Positions 34,847 through 43,685 of a DNA stretch of 64,000 bases are shown here, in pieces. The notes under the pieces were generated by a model. It did not search any database, was not told where the DNA came from, and saw nothing but the letters and a program-made list of their open reading frames with translations. Position 1 is the first letter of the stretch. The number at the start of each line of letters is the position of its first letter. Made by a program: the position numbers and the translations under genes. The stretch comes from an uncultured Draconibacterium sp. (GTDB lineage: Bacteria; Bacteroidota; Bacteroidia; Bacteroidales; Prolixibacteraceae): NCBI RefSeq assembly GCF_963675065.1, contig NZ_OY775906.1, positions 2,954,001 through 3,018,000 of the forward strand. The letters are read 5' to 3'.

Positions 34847-35464
34847 CTACACCGCCAATCTCCTGAAGCTGCAAAAAATAAAATTCTGAAGGGTATTGAA
34901 AGGTGTTTTATGATCGACTGTTATACACTTGATTTTATTAAAAAAATCCGCCAGCAGACTGGTCATCGAATTTTCAGAGTACTGTTTTATTTCTATACCA
35001 CTACATTTTGTCGGGCCTTGTTCCGAGAACGTTCCCAACACCAGATAGCCACCTGGCTTAACAAACGAACTGATGGTATCGACATAATTACTGATCTCCT
35101 GCTTACCGGTAAAAAAATGAAAGGCAGCGCGGTCGTGCCACATATCATATTTTTCAATAGGTTGAAAGGTTGCCGCATCGGCAACAATCCATTTTACCGT
35201 ATTGGCCTTTTCACCGAGCCGTTCCTTTGTTTTGTTGATGGCAGTCTCAGAAATGTCGAGCACGGTAATGTTCCAATAGCCCATTTCCAACAAACGATCT
35301 ACCATAAAACTATCTCCCCCACCCACATCAATAATCTTTGCCGACTGCGGCAAATTAAACTCTGCAACAAATTGTAGTGATGTTGTTGGTGAAGCCTGAA
35401 ACCAGCTCACCTCCGCGGTGTCTTTGCTTTGATAAATATCTTCCCAATGCTTTTTTCGATCCAT
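34847..35464 (-). CDS. Class I SAM-dependent methyltransferase
   Basis: It has 205 residues. SAM motif I AKIIDVGGGDSFMVDRLL, motif II NITVLDISETAINKTKERL, and post-motif KWIVADAATFQPIEKYDMWH are clear. The N-terminus MDRKKHWEDIYQSKDTAEVS and the FHFFTGKQEISNYVDTI segment resemble small-molecule (thiopurine- or tellurite-like) methyltransferases. The substrate is unknown. Monocistronic; 34677-34846 contains no gene. Confidence 0.85.
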   Translation of the reverse strand: MDRKKHWEDIYQSKDTAEVSWFQASPTTSLQFVAEFNLPQSAKIIDVGGGDSFMVDRLLEMGYWNITVLDISETAINKTKERLGEKANTVKWIVADAATFQPIEKYDMWHDRAAFHFFTGKQEISNYVDTISSFVKPGGYLVLGTFSEQGPTKCSGIEIKQYSENSMTSLLADFFNKIKCITVDHKTPFNTLQNFIFCSFRRLAV

Positions 35465-35575
35465 AATCGTTCTCTTTTTCTATTCTTTTGCCCGGGAAGA
35501 ATTGCAGGCAAAATAATAATTATCATCGGAATTTTCAGATTTCGAATAGGAATAGTTTGTCTTGAAACGAAAATC

Positions 35576-35672
35576 AATCCCCCTTTAATTCCCCCTTCGC
35601 CAAGGGGGACAGCAGCCGCGTCCTCCTTTATTTAAAGGAGGTGTCCGTCGGTAGACGGGCGGAGGATTATAT
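35576..35672. repeat. Dispersed intergenic repeat, family 2 (copy 1)
   Basis: A G/C-rich palindromic module: AATCCCCCTTTAATTCCCCC, GCCAAGGGGGAC, then TCCTCCTTTATTTAAAGGAG and GTCCGTCGGTAGACGGG. Three hairpins can form. A second copy is at 49596-49708. Confidence 0.65.
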
Positions 35673-35698
35673 TAAAATGTTGGGAATACCAATCCCCA

Positions 35699-36208
35699 TC
35701 AATCCAATGGAATACCTTGCGTAACAAACGAAAGTCCGATCTGTCCGTAGGTAGATATCATCACTGCTTCGAAAACCGGATCGACAGCTGTGGCGGCTTT
35801 TTCCCAATCAAAAATGATGTTCGCGCCTGTACCTCCTTCGTTATCATTGTGCTGAATGATAATTTCAACGGTTTCCATGGGTAAAATAAAAACAGGGTCC
35901 GACAGGTAAGAACGGATACGATCACCTTCCGTGTTGTAGTAGTCGATAGTATTAATGAACAGCGTTTCTTCGGTATTCGGGTTACGCATACTAATGGTGG
36001 CTGTTAAATCGACCAAACGCTCCTGCGAACCGGAATAGATTTGCGAATAAACCGACAGGTAAGTACTTCCGGGCTCAAGCGAGTCGGGGAGATTTCCAGC
36101 GGCATTTCGTGCCTCCCAATCTACTGTTGTTACCGGTTGTTGCCGGGCCTCGTTGTTACAGGCAAATGCAACAAATACCATTAGCGCAAATACCAGGATA
36201 TGTTTCAT
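35699..36208 (-). CDS. DUF3124 lipoprotein
   Basis: It has 169 residues from the ATG at 36208 (seven extra residues if started at 36229). The signal peptide MKHILVFALMVFVAFAC ends in a lipobox. The DUF3124 domain follows: YLSVYSQIYSGSQERLVDLT, ATISMRNPNTEETLFINTID and the terminal GGTGANIIFDWEKA. The fold is probably a beta-sandwich; the function is unknown. Flanked by repeat-rich spacers on both sides, monocistronic. Confidence 0.8.
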   Translation of the reverse strand: MKHILVFALMVFVAFACNNEARQQPVTTVDWEARNAAGNLPDSLEPGSTYLSVYSQIYSGSQERLVDLTATISMRNPNTEETLFINTIDYYNTEGDRIRSYLSDPVFILPMETVEIIIQHNDNEGGTGANIIFDWEKAATAVDPVFEAVMISTYGQIGLSFVTQGIPLD

Positions 36209-36355
36209 TCTAATTGCTTCCATTCCCAAATGTATTAAAAACCCCGATGCAAAAAAAGGCGATCTATATTTCGTACGTATTGCCCCCGGCGTTCACGCAC
36301 CTTGCTACCGATTTTGCCTATTGCCAACTCCTTCTAAAATCAAAAATCGTTAATC

Positions 36356-36415
36356 GTCATTCTGCAATCTGTTTTTATGTAACAGATCTTTCCTCGCACA
36401 CTCGTCGAGATGACA
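36356..36415. repeat. Dispersed intergenic repeat, family 1 (copy C, short)
   Basis: CGTCATTCTGCAATCTG, TAACAGATCTTTCCTCGC and CGTCGAGATGACAG match the ends and centre of the other copies but the middle is shorter. Just downstream, CCCGAC-GCTTCG-GTCGGG (from about 36427) forms a hairpin. The rest of 36209-36498 shows no gene. Confidence 0.55.
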
Positions 36416-36498
36416 GTTATCCTCAACTTTTGCTCCCGACGCTTCGGTCGGGATTTGGATACGCCGATTTTCAATTCGCTACGCTCAACTTGTTCTCC

Positions 36499-38856
36499 CT
36501 ACATGCTTTGCTGCAACATGCTTATCGATTGTTGGATGCTTGCCCGGTCCTGCTCTGATATACCTTCAACCTTCAGCGCATTTTTATACAATTGAAGTGC
36601 TTTGTCTTTGTTGCCTTCCTGCAGGTAGATCTGTGCCAGGTAACCTGTTGCCGAAAGATATCCGGGTGAGTCACTAATTACTTTCTCCAGCGTTTTCTTG
36701 GCTGTCGAGGTCTGTCCGTTCTGTACCATGTAATACGCCAGTGTATAGCCGTAATCAGGATTTTCAGGACTCGCTTTATAGGCCATCTCGGCATATTTTA
36801 CAGCTCCGGCCAAATCGCCGCGCTGCGCCACAATTACACTTAGGTTTTTGGCTGCAACCGGTTGGTTTTCCGGATTCGCCTCCAGCGCTGTTCGTAAGGC
36901 TTTTTCGGCTTCGTCCATACGACCCTGCTCTGCCAGTAATAAGCCCAGATTCAGGTTGGCAGCTTCGTTCTTTGGCTCGTATTCCAATACTTTCTTCAGA
37001 TTCTCCTCGGCCTTTTCGTTATTGCCCACATACGAATACAAAACACTGCTGTTAATTAACGGCAATACCGCCTCGGGATATAAACGGGCAGCTGTTTCGT
37101 ACGAATTCAAAGCCTCGGTGGCCTCTCCTTTGTTCTGATGATACAAACCAAGGTTATAGTGATTGCTCCAGTTATCCAATCGCGAAGTCATCGACGTTAC
37201 GTATTCCTTTTCGGCAGCGGCAATTATTGTTTGTTCTTCTGCGGTAAACTCATCCTGAGGGAAAGTTAAAATGGCATTGGCGGCCTGAATGCGCACCAAA
37301 CGAATATCATCCTGACAAGCTTTCAGCAAGGCCGCTTTCACCTCATCGGTAAATATGCCTCCCAAACCGTATGCTGCCGACGAGCGCACCAGTTCCGATT
37401 CGTTGTTTAACGCATCAATCAGCACACCGGCTTTTGATGTATCAGAGTAATTATTCAATAAACGGATGAGTGAATTGGCCACTACATCGTCGGTTTTTGG
37501 ATTACGGATGGTTGCGAACATCATATCCACATTCTCCCACTCCATGTCGCGGGCTTCTTTTATCAGTTGTGCCCAACGCAGCGTTTCCTCCTGGTAATCG
37601 CCATTGGGGCGCGCCTTTACAATTTTATTGGCCCACTCGGGCGATTTATCTTTATGACACTGATTACAGGCATTTGGCGAACCAAACTTAATAGTAGCTT
37701 CGGGCATTGGCGGACGGAACGAGTGATCGCTGCGCAGAAAGCGGCCAACAAATTCGCGCTTTGGCATGTGGCAGCTTAAGCAGGTAAGTCCTGCCGAAGC
37801 CGGATGCCCGGTATGCGTTTCCAGATCTTCGGTGCGGTTATTATGGCATTTCAAACAAGCCTGGTTAGGATTGTCCTTATTTCGGTCGCGGCCACTCGAT
37901 GTATGACAGGTAACACAGTGCAATTCGCTGTTTTCAGCACACGGGTTCATCATCCACTCGGTCAGGGTGTAATTCTCTCCCAATGAACGGCCATCGGGAT
38001 AAAAATCATGATCCTCAAGCGTAGTCACGTTATAATTATCGAAATACTTATCGCCGGGCATATAACTTGGCGTTATAGGATTCATTTTGGCATGACAAGG
38101 CGAACAGGATGCCACATGCTGCTTCTGCGTAAATACTTTTGTACTTATCAATCCAAGCTCATCGGCTTCCTCGCCTTCTTTTAATGCTTTGAAAATACGA
38201 ACATGCTCGCTTGCCGGCCCGTGGCATGTTTCGCAGTTAATTCCGGGTTCTTTCCAGGTGGTATGATAGGTATCGGTTGCCAAATCGAAGTTGGTACTCA
38301 ACTGGCTGATGTGGCAACTGTAGCACCCCGTATTAAAAGCAAACAAATCGTCTTTCCAGGGTAAAGCTTCATCATCGGGCATATCTCCACCAAAATGGCG
38401 CATACCGGCCATGGGGTAATTAAACCACTCTTTGCGGTTGGCATCAAAAGCCAGCGGAATATTCTGCAGTTTTCCTTTCTCAAAAGGTGTAAGGAAAGTG
38501 TACACATTATGGCCACCCATGGCCCAAATTATGTCGTAGGTTTTTATTAGTTCGTTGCCATCGCGTTCGTACAATACCATGGTTGAATCTTTAAACTCCA
38601 CCTGAAACAGGTGCCCTTCCACGTCAATTGGTTCGCTATCGGGTAACTGATGCTCTGCCATAAAGGCCGCATTTATCGGCATCATTGCCTGTGCATGATA
38701 CGATGGTTCCCAAAGCTTATAGAAGTTCTCGTGACACTCGATACAACTTGCCGATCCGGTAAATTCGTTATTTACTTCTTTAGGTTTTTGCTTACACGAA
38801 ATTGCAGTTAACATTACTGCAATAACTACTAATAGTTGAGATTTCCGGAAATTCAT
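36499..38856 (-). CDS. Octahaem cytochrome c lipoprotein with HEAT-like and TPR domains
   Basis: It has 785 residues from the ATG at 38856. The lipoprotein signal is MNFRKSQLLVVIAVMLTAISC. The first ~400 residues contain eight CxxCH haem sites (CIECH, CYSCH, CETCH, CSPCH, CVTCH, CLKCH, CLSCH, CNQCH), spaced as in the NrfA/octahaem-nitrite-reductase-related multihaem fold. A HEAT-like segment follows (about 470-560, SSAAYGLGGIFTDEVKAALL), then at least five tetratricopeptide repeats to the C-terminus. It is probably envelope-bound and involved in electron transfer, with the TPRs holding a partner. No quinol dehydrogenase is adjacent. Confidence 0.85.
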   Translation of the reverse strand: MNFRKSQLLVVIAVMLTAISCKQKPKEVNNEFTGSASCIECHENFYKLWEPSYHAQAMMPINAAFMAEHQLPDSEPIDVEGHLFQVEFKDSTMVLYERDGNELIKTYDIIWAMGGHNVYTFLTPFEKGKLQNIPLAFDANRKEWFNYPMAGMRHFGGDMPDDEALPWKDDLFAFNTGCYSCHISQLSTNFDLATDTYHTTWKEPGINCETCHGPASEHVRIFKALKEGEEADELGLISTKVFTQKQHVASCSPCHAKMNPITPSYMPGDKYFDNYNVTTLEDHDFYPDGRSLGENYTLTEWMMNPCAENSELHCVTCHTSSGRDRNKDNPNQACLKCHNNRTEDLETHTGHPASAGLTCLSCHMPKREFVGRFLRSDHSFRPPMPEATIKFGSPNACNQCHKDKSPEWANKIVKARPNGDYQEETLRWAQLIKEARDMEWENVDMMFATIRNPKTDDVVANSLIRLLNNYSDTSKAGVLIDALNNESELVRSSAAYGLGGIFTDEVKAALLKACQDDIRLVRIQAANAILTFPQDEFTAEEQTIIAAAEKEYVTSMTSRLDNWSNHYNLGLYHQNKGEATEALNSYETAARLYPEAVLPLINSSVLYSYVGNNEKAEENLKKVLEYEPKNEAANLNLGLLLAEQGRMDEAEKALRTALEANPENQPVAAKNLSVIVAQRGDLAGAVKYAEMAYKASPENPDYGYTLAYYMVQNGQTSTAKKTLEKVISDSPGYLSATGYLAQIYLQEGNKDKALQLYKNALKVEGISEQDRASIQQSISMLQQSM

Positions 38857-38920
38857 AATTAGATATTTAGTATCACTTCGTTGATGGAGCAAGATACAAA
38901 TTTCAACATTTTGAACACAA

Positions 38921-38957
38921 AAAAAGCAGCTTATTCATAATGAGAATAAACTGCCTT
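38921..38957 (-). terminator. Terminator of the esterase gene
   Basis: On the minus strand AAAGGCAGTTTATTC pairs with GAATAAGCTGC, followed by seven T; one bulged position. It lies 19 bp past the esterase stop. Confidence 0.82.
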
Positions 38958-38975
38958 TGGTATTATTAGCGTTAG

Positions 38976-40205
38976 TTAGTTTTTCGGATAAAACACCGAA
39001 TTGAAGAAAGTCTCCATTTCGTTGACGTAATAAACACCATATTTTTTAAAGGTGGCTTTGGTAGTGTCGTCCGGTTTCCAATCGAAGAACGCATGTCCGG
39101 CACCGCCTACCTGTACGTATTGCACACGTTGTCCGGCTTCCACCAAAGCATCAACATAACGTTTAACGCCATCGTCGGGTATTAAAGCGTCTTTTGTTCC
39201 GCGGGTAAGGTAATGCGGAATTTTACGCTCCTGTGCATTCGGGATATTGCTCAATGGCGCAATTGCTTCTTTCCAGGTATCGTCGGCTTTCGGATCTTCG
39301 GAATAATGATTCAGCCTGTCGCTGCCAAATACACCGTAACTCGGAGCCGCCGCTTTAATGGCTGCCATCATTTCAGTACGCACCTGATCAACCGTTTTAT
39401 TTTTTGGAATATACGATGGCATGAACTCAAATACGCCTTCAGTTTCGCCAAAGCCACCATCGCCAATTTTGTTGGGCATGGTTCCGGCCACTGCCGATAA
39501 ATGACCGCCCGCACTGTCGCCGGTTACAGCAATTCGGGTTGGGTCGCCACCATAATCTGCTGCATGCTCCATAATGTGGGCAATGGCGCCAAACACATCA
39601 CCAATGATGTCGGCCATAGTATTTCCAACCTCATCGCCATCACTATTTCCGGCCCATCGGTAATCAATACTAAAAACAACATATTTGCCGTCTTTTGTTA
39701 ATTCGCGGGCCATTCCGCGCATAATATCTTCGGTATTCCAAATCCAGCCTCCCCCATGAATGATAATAATACAAGGCAGGTTACGGGCACCTTCCGGTGC
39801 AAATACATCGTATTTTAATTGTTTAACGCCCGGTTTGGCATACGGAATATTTTGAGCCACCATCAGGTGGTTTACTTCATCTTTTTCGATAAACGATGCG
39901 CCCAGTTTTGTATCCTGGTTGATCACCACCTCGTACGACGATGCCATACACTCGTGATACATATCGCCCCACATTCCTTTTACCGAATAGTAAACCGCAT
40001 CCAGTGCATAGTTCTTATCCGGTTTTGCAGATATGGTTAATACTGTTCCTTCGGCAACCTGCCCATTCTCAGGAATAGCCGGTTCAATTTTTATCTTTCC
40101 GTTTTTTACTTCATCAACGGTTACACGAAATGTGTTTTGTGCTTGCAGAATTCCTGAACACGCCATCACGATCAGGAAGGCAAGAATAAGCGATTTTTGA
40201 ATCAT
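38976..40205 (-). CDS. Secreted alpha/beta-hydrolase (HSL-like carbohydrate esterase/lipase)
   Basis: It has 409 residues. The signal peptide (1-22, ending LQAQ) is followed by an ~90-residue beta-rich N-terminal domain (FRVTVDEVKNGKIKIEP), then the hydrolase domain. The oxyanion motif HGGGW is at 150-154 and the nucleophile S231 sits in GDSAGGHLS; acid and His are likely in TKDALIPDDG and GAGHAFFDW. The GDSAGG form is that of the hormone-sensitive-lipase/acetyl-esterase group. With a sulfatase directly upstream in the same direction (139 bp), a role in trimming decorated polysaccharides is a fair inference. Transcription ends at the hairpin 38921-38957. Confidence 0.85.
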   Translation of the reverse strand: MIQKSLILAFLIVMACSGILQAQNTFRVTVDEVKNGKIKIEPAIPENGQVAEGTVLTISAKPDKNYALDAVYYSVKGMWGDMYHECMASSYEVVINQDTKLGASFIEKDEVNHLMVAQNIPYAKPGVKQLKYDVFAPEGARNLPCIIIIHGGGWIWNTEDIMRGMARELTKDGKYVVFSIDYRWAGNSDGDEVGNTMADIIGDVFGAIAHIMEHAADYGGDPTRIAVTGDSAGGHLSAVAGTMPNKIGDGGFGETEGVFEFMPSYIPKNKTVDQVRTEMMAAIKAAAPSYGVFGSDRLNHYSEDPKADDTWKEAIAPLSNIPNAQERKIPHYLTRGTKDALIPDDGVKRYVDALVEAGQRVQYVQVGGAGHAFFDWKPDDTTKATFKKYGVYYVNEMETFFNSVFYPKN

Positions 40206-40344
40206 TGGGTTTTGTTTTAATTATTGAATTGCTTACGATTTATAAATTTAGGTTTTACAGATAAACGAACTTATTTTTGGATGCTGTTCTTGAACATCTG
40301 TCTCACCGGCAGGTGATAATTATGCAGCAAACTTACTTCTTCAG

Positions 40345-41949
40345 CTACCAGTATTTCCAGTATTCAATCCGTGGATTGGCTTTTACCTTGTCCTTGTATT
40401 CATCAATAAATTTCTGGTTCAGCTCATCGTTGTCACCATACTTTTTGCGCAATTCTTCCAGCTGAATATGTAGTTGTGCCTGAACATCCGCATAAGCCGG
40501 ATCGTCGTAAATATTATTCATCTCCATCGGATCTTTCTCCAGGTCGTACAATTCCCAATCGTCAATATCGTAGTAGAAGTGAATGAGTTTGTATTTATCG
40601 GTGGTAATTCCGTAGTGGCGCATTACCGCATGTTCGGACGGGTGTTCGTAGTAGTGATAATAATGTGCATCGCGCCAGTTGGCAGGAGTTTCGCCTTTTA
40701 AAATCGGCAGCAGACTTTGGCCCTGCATTTCTTCCGGAATTTCGGCACCGGCAACATCAATCAACGTTTCAGCAAAATCGAGGTTCGAAACCAAATCGTT
40801 GTTTACCGATCCGGCTTCAATTACTCCCGGCCAGCTCACTAACAATGGGGTATTTAACGACTCTTTATACATCCAGCGTTTATCAAACCAACCGTGCTCG
40901 CCCAGGTAAAATCCCTGATCAGATGAATAAATTACAATGGTATTCTTATCCAATCCCGATTCTTTGAGGTAATCGAGCAATTTCCCAACACTTTTATCCA
41001 CGGCAGAAATGCATGCCAGGTAATCACGCATGTAGCGCTGATATTTAAAACTCACCAATTCTTTTCCGGTAGGGTTTTCTTCCTTGAACTTTTCATAGAT
41101 TGGCTGATAAACAGCATCCCACTGTTCTTGTTGCTCTTCGGTGTAACCGGCGCGGGGTTTGTCGGTCATTTTCAAATCACGGTCGATAAACATGGTACTG
41201 GCAATGGACATGTTGTTTTTTGCCGCCGCATCGCGGGTATCGTAATTATCAAACAATGTTTCCGGCTCGGGGAAAGTGGTGTTCTCGTACATTCCCAGTT
41301 CATTCGGTCCCGGTTCCCACGCCCGGTGAGGCGCTTTGTGCCACATCATTACCATAAACGGCTGCTCCGATTCTTTTTCGCTTTCCAGCCAGTTAATTGT
41401 TTTGTCGGTAATAATTTCGGTGGTATAACCTTCCATTTTGTACTCACCTTCCTGGTTAATAAACGTTGGGTTGTAATAGCGTCCCTGCCCCGGAAGAATG
41501 TCAAAATAATCGAAACCGGTGGGCGTACCTCCCAGGTGCATTTTACCTATTACCGCCGTTTTATAGCCTGCCTTTTGTAATACTTTGGCGTACGAATTCT
41601 GGCTGAAATCAAAATGCGAGCCTCCGGTGTTATCAATAAAACCGTTTAAATGACTGTATTTTCCACTAAGGATTGTTGCACGCGAAGGACCACAAATTGA
41701 ATTGGTAACCATACACTGATTAAAACGCATCCCGCCCTCGGCCAGCCGGTCGATATTTGGAGTTGGCGCCAGTTCGGCCAACGGACCACCATAAGCACTA
41801 ATGGCCTGAAAAGCGTGGTCGTCGCTCATGATGAAAACAATATTTGGTCGCGGTGTGCTTTCTTCTTTCTGCTGATTGGCGCAACCAAAACCAGTGAAAG
41901 CAATTAGAAAAAGAATTAAAATTCGTTGTGAAATAATTTTGAAAGTCAT
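40345..41949 (-). CDS. Sulfatase (formylglycine-dependent, S1 family), lipoprotein
   Basis: It has 534 residues. Lipobox near Cys 23 (FTGFGC). Metal-site Asp pair in NIVFIMSDDHAF (43-44); the formylglycine Cys86 in SICGPSRATILSGK fits C-x-P-S-R, so an anaerobic or FGE-type maturase is required elsewhere in the genome. Downstream metal ligands are in VIYSSDQGFYLGEHGWFDKR. The protein is typical of exo-acting sulfatases on host or algal glycans. It is expected on the periplasmic face of a membrane or the cell surface. It heads an apparent pair with the esterase downstream. Confidence 0.93.
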   Translation of the reverse strand: MTFKIISQRILILFLIAFTGFGCANQQKEESTPRPNIVFIMSDDHAFQAISAYGGPLAELAPTPNIDRLAEGGMRFNQCMVTNSICGPSRATILSGKYSHLNGFIDNTGGSHFDFSQNSYAKVLQKAGYKTAVIGKMHLGGTPTGFDYFDILPGQGRYYNPTFINQEGEYKMEGYTTEIITDKTINWLESEKESEQPFMVMMWHKAPHRAWEPGPNELGMYENTTFPEPETLFDNYDTRDAAAKNNMSIASTMFIDRDLKMTDKPRAGYTEEQQEQWDAVYQPIYEKFKEENPTGKELVSFKYQRYMRDYLACISAVDKSVGKLLDYLKESGLDKNTIVIYSSDQGFYLGEHGWFDKRWMYKESLNTPLLVSWPGVIEAGSVNNDLVSNLDFAETLIDVAGAEIPEEMQGQSLLPILKGETPANWRDAHYYHYYEHPSEHAVMRHYGITTDKYKLIHFYYDIDDWELYDLEKDPMEMNNIYDDPAYADVQAQLHIQLEELRKKYGDNDELNQKFIDEYKDKVKANPRIEYWKYW

Positions 41950-42101
41950 GTTTTGCTATTTAGTTAGTTTAGTTGATTTGCAGCTAAAAATAGTGATTCT
42001 GTTTTGATCGCCAATTCAACTGCCACTTCTTTTCGGGTATTGTTCGCGTGTTTTGTATCGGAATATTTAAAATTTCGTACATTCGGAAAAATTTCAAAAC
42101 C

Positions 42102-43310
42102 ATGAAAGTAGGTATTCTTAGAGAAGGGAAAACACCTCCCGATAAGCGTGTTCCGTTAACCCCGCAGCAGTGTGTGGAAGTGCAAAAATCATTTCCGCAT
42201 GTTTCAATTGTTGTTCAGCCAAGCCCCATACGAAGTTATAAAGACGAAGAGTACAGTGCTTTGGGTATTCCGTTACAGGAAGATCTTTCGGATTGCGACG
42301 TTTTACTGGGCGTAAAAGAGGTTCGCATTGAAGATTTTCTGCCCGGAAAAACCTACCTGTTTTTCTCGCACACAATAAAAAAGCAAGCGTATAACCGTAG
42401 ATTGTTACAAACCGTTTTAGAAAAAAATATTCAGCTGGTTGATTACGAAGTGCTGACCGATAAAGAAGGATTCCGTATCATCGGATTTGGGCGTTTTGCC
42501 GGCTTGGTTGGCGCTTACAACGGCTTCCGTGCTTTTGGCTTGAAATACGATTTGTTTGACCTGAAACCGGCGCACGAATGCGAAGACCTCGAGGAAATGT
42601 TGCAACACCTCGACGAGGTAAATCTGCCGCCAATAAAAATTGCGCTTACCGGCGACGGACGCGTGGCACAAGGTGTTTTGGAGATTCTGAACCACATGAA
42701 TATTATGCGGGTTTCGCCCGAGGCCTATTTAAATGATGAGGAGCCGGAGCAGGCTATTTATGTGCAGCTGCTGCCCCGGAATTATGCAAAACGTATTGAT
42801 GGAGAATCCTTCGAATTGATGCATTTTTTCAATAATCCGACGCTATACGAGAATAGCTTTCATCCGTTTGCTGAAGCCACTGATATGTTGATCGCATCAG
42901 CTTACTGGGATCCAAAATCACCGGTGCTTTTTACTGCCGATGAAATGAAAGAGGATAAATTCCGCATTGGAGTGATTTCGGATATTACCTGCGATATTGA
43001 AGGTTCCATTCCTTCGACAAAACGTGCAGCTACAATTGCCAATCCGTTTTACGATTATAATCCACAAACCGGAGAATTAGAGGAAGCCTTTGCGAATCCG
43101 AACAATGTATCGGTGCAGGCGGTGGATAACCTGCCTTGCGAACTACCAAAAGATGCATCGCTTGATTTTGGGCGTAACCTGATCGAAAAAGTGTTTCCAA
43201 GTTTATTTGGCGAAGATACTGACGAAATTATTGCACGCGCGTCCATTACTAAAGACGGTGCGCTTACCGGGAAATTCTCCTATCTACAGAATTTTGCTGA
43301 CGGCGAATAG
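42102..43310 (+). CDS. Alanine-dehydrogenase/PNT-like NAD(P)-dependent oxidoreductase (saccharopine-dehydrogenase type)
   Basis: It has 402 residues from the ATG at 42102; an upstream extension to 42048 is not conserved-looking. The N-terminus MKVGILREGKTPPDKRVPLT and HTIKKQAYNRRLLQ are the AlaDh_PNT_N pattern. The nucleotide-binding half has KIALTGDGRVAQGVLEILNH, a G-x-G-x-x-(A/G) loop. It lacks the transhydrogenase membrane domains. Family members include alanine dehydrogenase and lysine-forming saccharopine dehydrogenase; with 402 residues and this start I favour the latter branch, but the substrate is not certain. Confidence 0.75.
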   Translation: MKVGILREGKTPPDKRVPLTPQQCVEVQKSFPHVSIVVQPSPIRSYKDEEYSALGIPLQEDLSDCDVLLGVKEVRIEDFLPGKTYLFFSHTIKKQAYNRRLLQTVLEKNIQLVDYEVLTDKEGFRIIGFGRFAGLVGAYNGFRAFGLKYDLFDLKPAHECEDLEEMLQHLDEVNLPPIKIALTGDGRVAQGVLEILNHMNIMRVSPEAYLNDEEPEQAIYVQLLPRNYAKRIDGESFELMHFFNNPTLYENSFHPFAEATDMLIASAYWDPKSPVLFTADEMKEDKFRIGVISDITCDIEGSIPSTKRAATIANPFYDYNPQTGELEEAFANPNNVSVQAVDNLPCELPKDASLDFGRNLIEKVFPSLFGEDTDEIIARASITKDGALTGKFSYLQNFADGE

Positions 43311-43315
43311 TATTG

Positions 43316-43441
43316 CCCGCAGATTGCGCTTATTCGCTCAGATTCCAAAAATAAGGCCCCGGTCCGTATTCATTTAGAATATGCTGGCCGGGGCTTTATC
43401 TATCCTGATTTTTTCTTCCGCGTGATCAGAGCAATCCGCGA
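43316..43441. repeat. Dispersed repeat, family 3 (copy 1), enclosing a terminator
   Basis: Left arm CCCGCAGATTGCGCTTATTC, with GCTCAGATT, and right arm CGTGATCAGAGCAATCCGCG are imperfect inverted repeats, with a terminator hairpin between them. Similar strings (AACGCTGATT, TCAGCGAAATTCTGC) form the repeat at 61055-61234. Confidence 0.5.
43353..43398 (+). terminator. Terminator of the dehydrogenase gene
   Basis: AAGGCCCCGG (43353-43362) pairs with CCGGGGCTT (43388-43396); GTATTC/GAATAT extends the stem inside. Only TTT follows. Confidence 0.75.
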
Positions 43442-43535
43442 AAAAAAACAAACGCCGATCCAAAATTCATGGACCGACGTTTTACTCACTCTCCCTTCAC
43501 CAATCCGTCAGTTGACGGACTTCTCACACTACTTT

Positions 43536-43658
43536 GTCTTTGCTAGAAAACGCCAAATACCGCGTTACTCTCGGTTTGAAAACAGTCATTTACGAAAGTA
43601 AACTCCTTGATTTTCAAACCTTCGAAAGCCTTGTCTTTGCCGTTTTCTAATCAAAGAC
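43536..43658. repeat. Nested near-palindrome of about 123 nt downstream of htpG
   Basis: Outer GTCTTTG (43536-43542)/CAAAGAC (43652-43658), then TAGAAAACG/CGTTTTCTA (43544-43552 and 43641-43649), GGTTTGAAAA/TTTTCAAACC (43573-43582 and 43611-43620) and a central TTTAC-GAAA-GTAAA (43589-43602) with a GNRA loop. Both strands are open over the core and end in similar peptides: on plus LENAKYRV...VFAVF-stop at 43650, on minus LENGKDKAF...VFGVF-stop. I cannot name it. Convergent transcription from htpG and the dehydrogenase meets here. Confidence 0.55.
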
Positions 43659-43685
43659 TTACGCATTTGTGCATTTTCATGCGCA

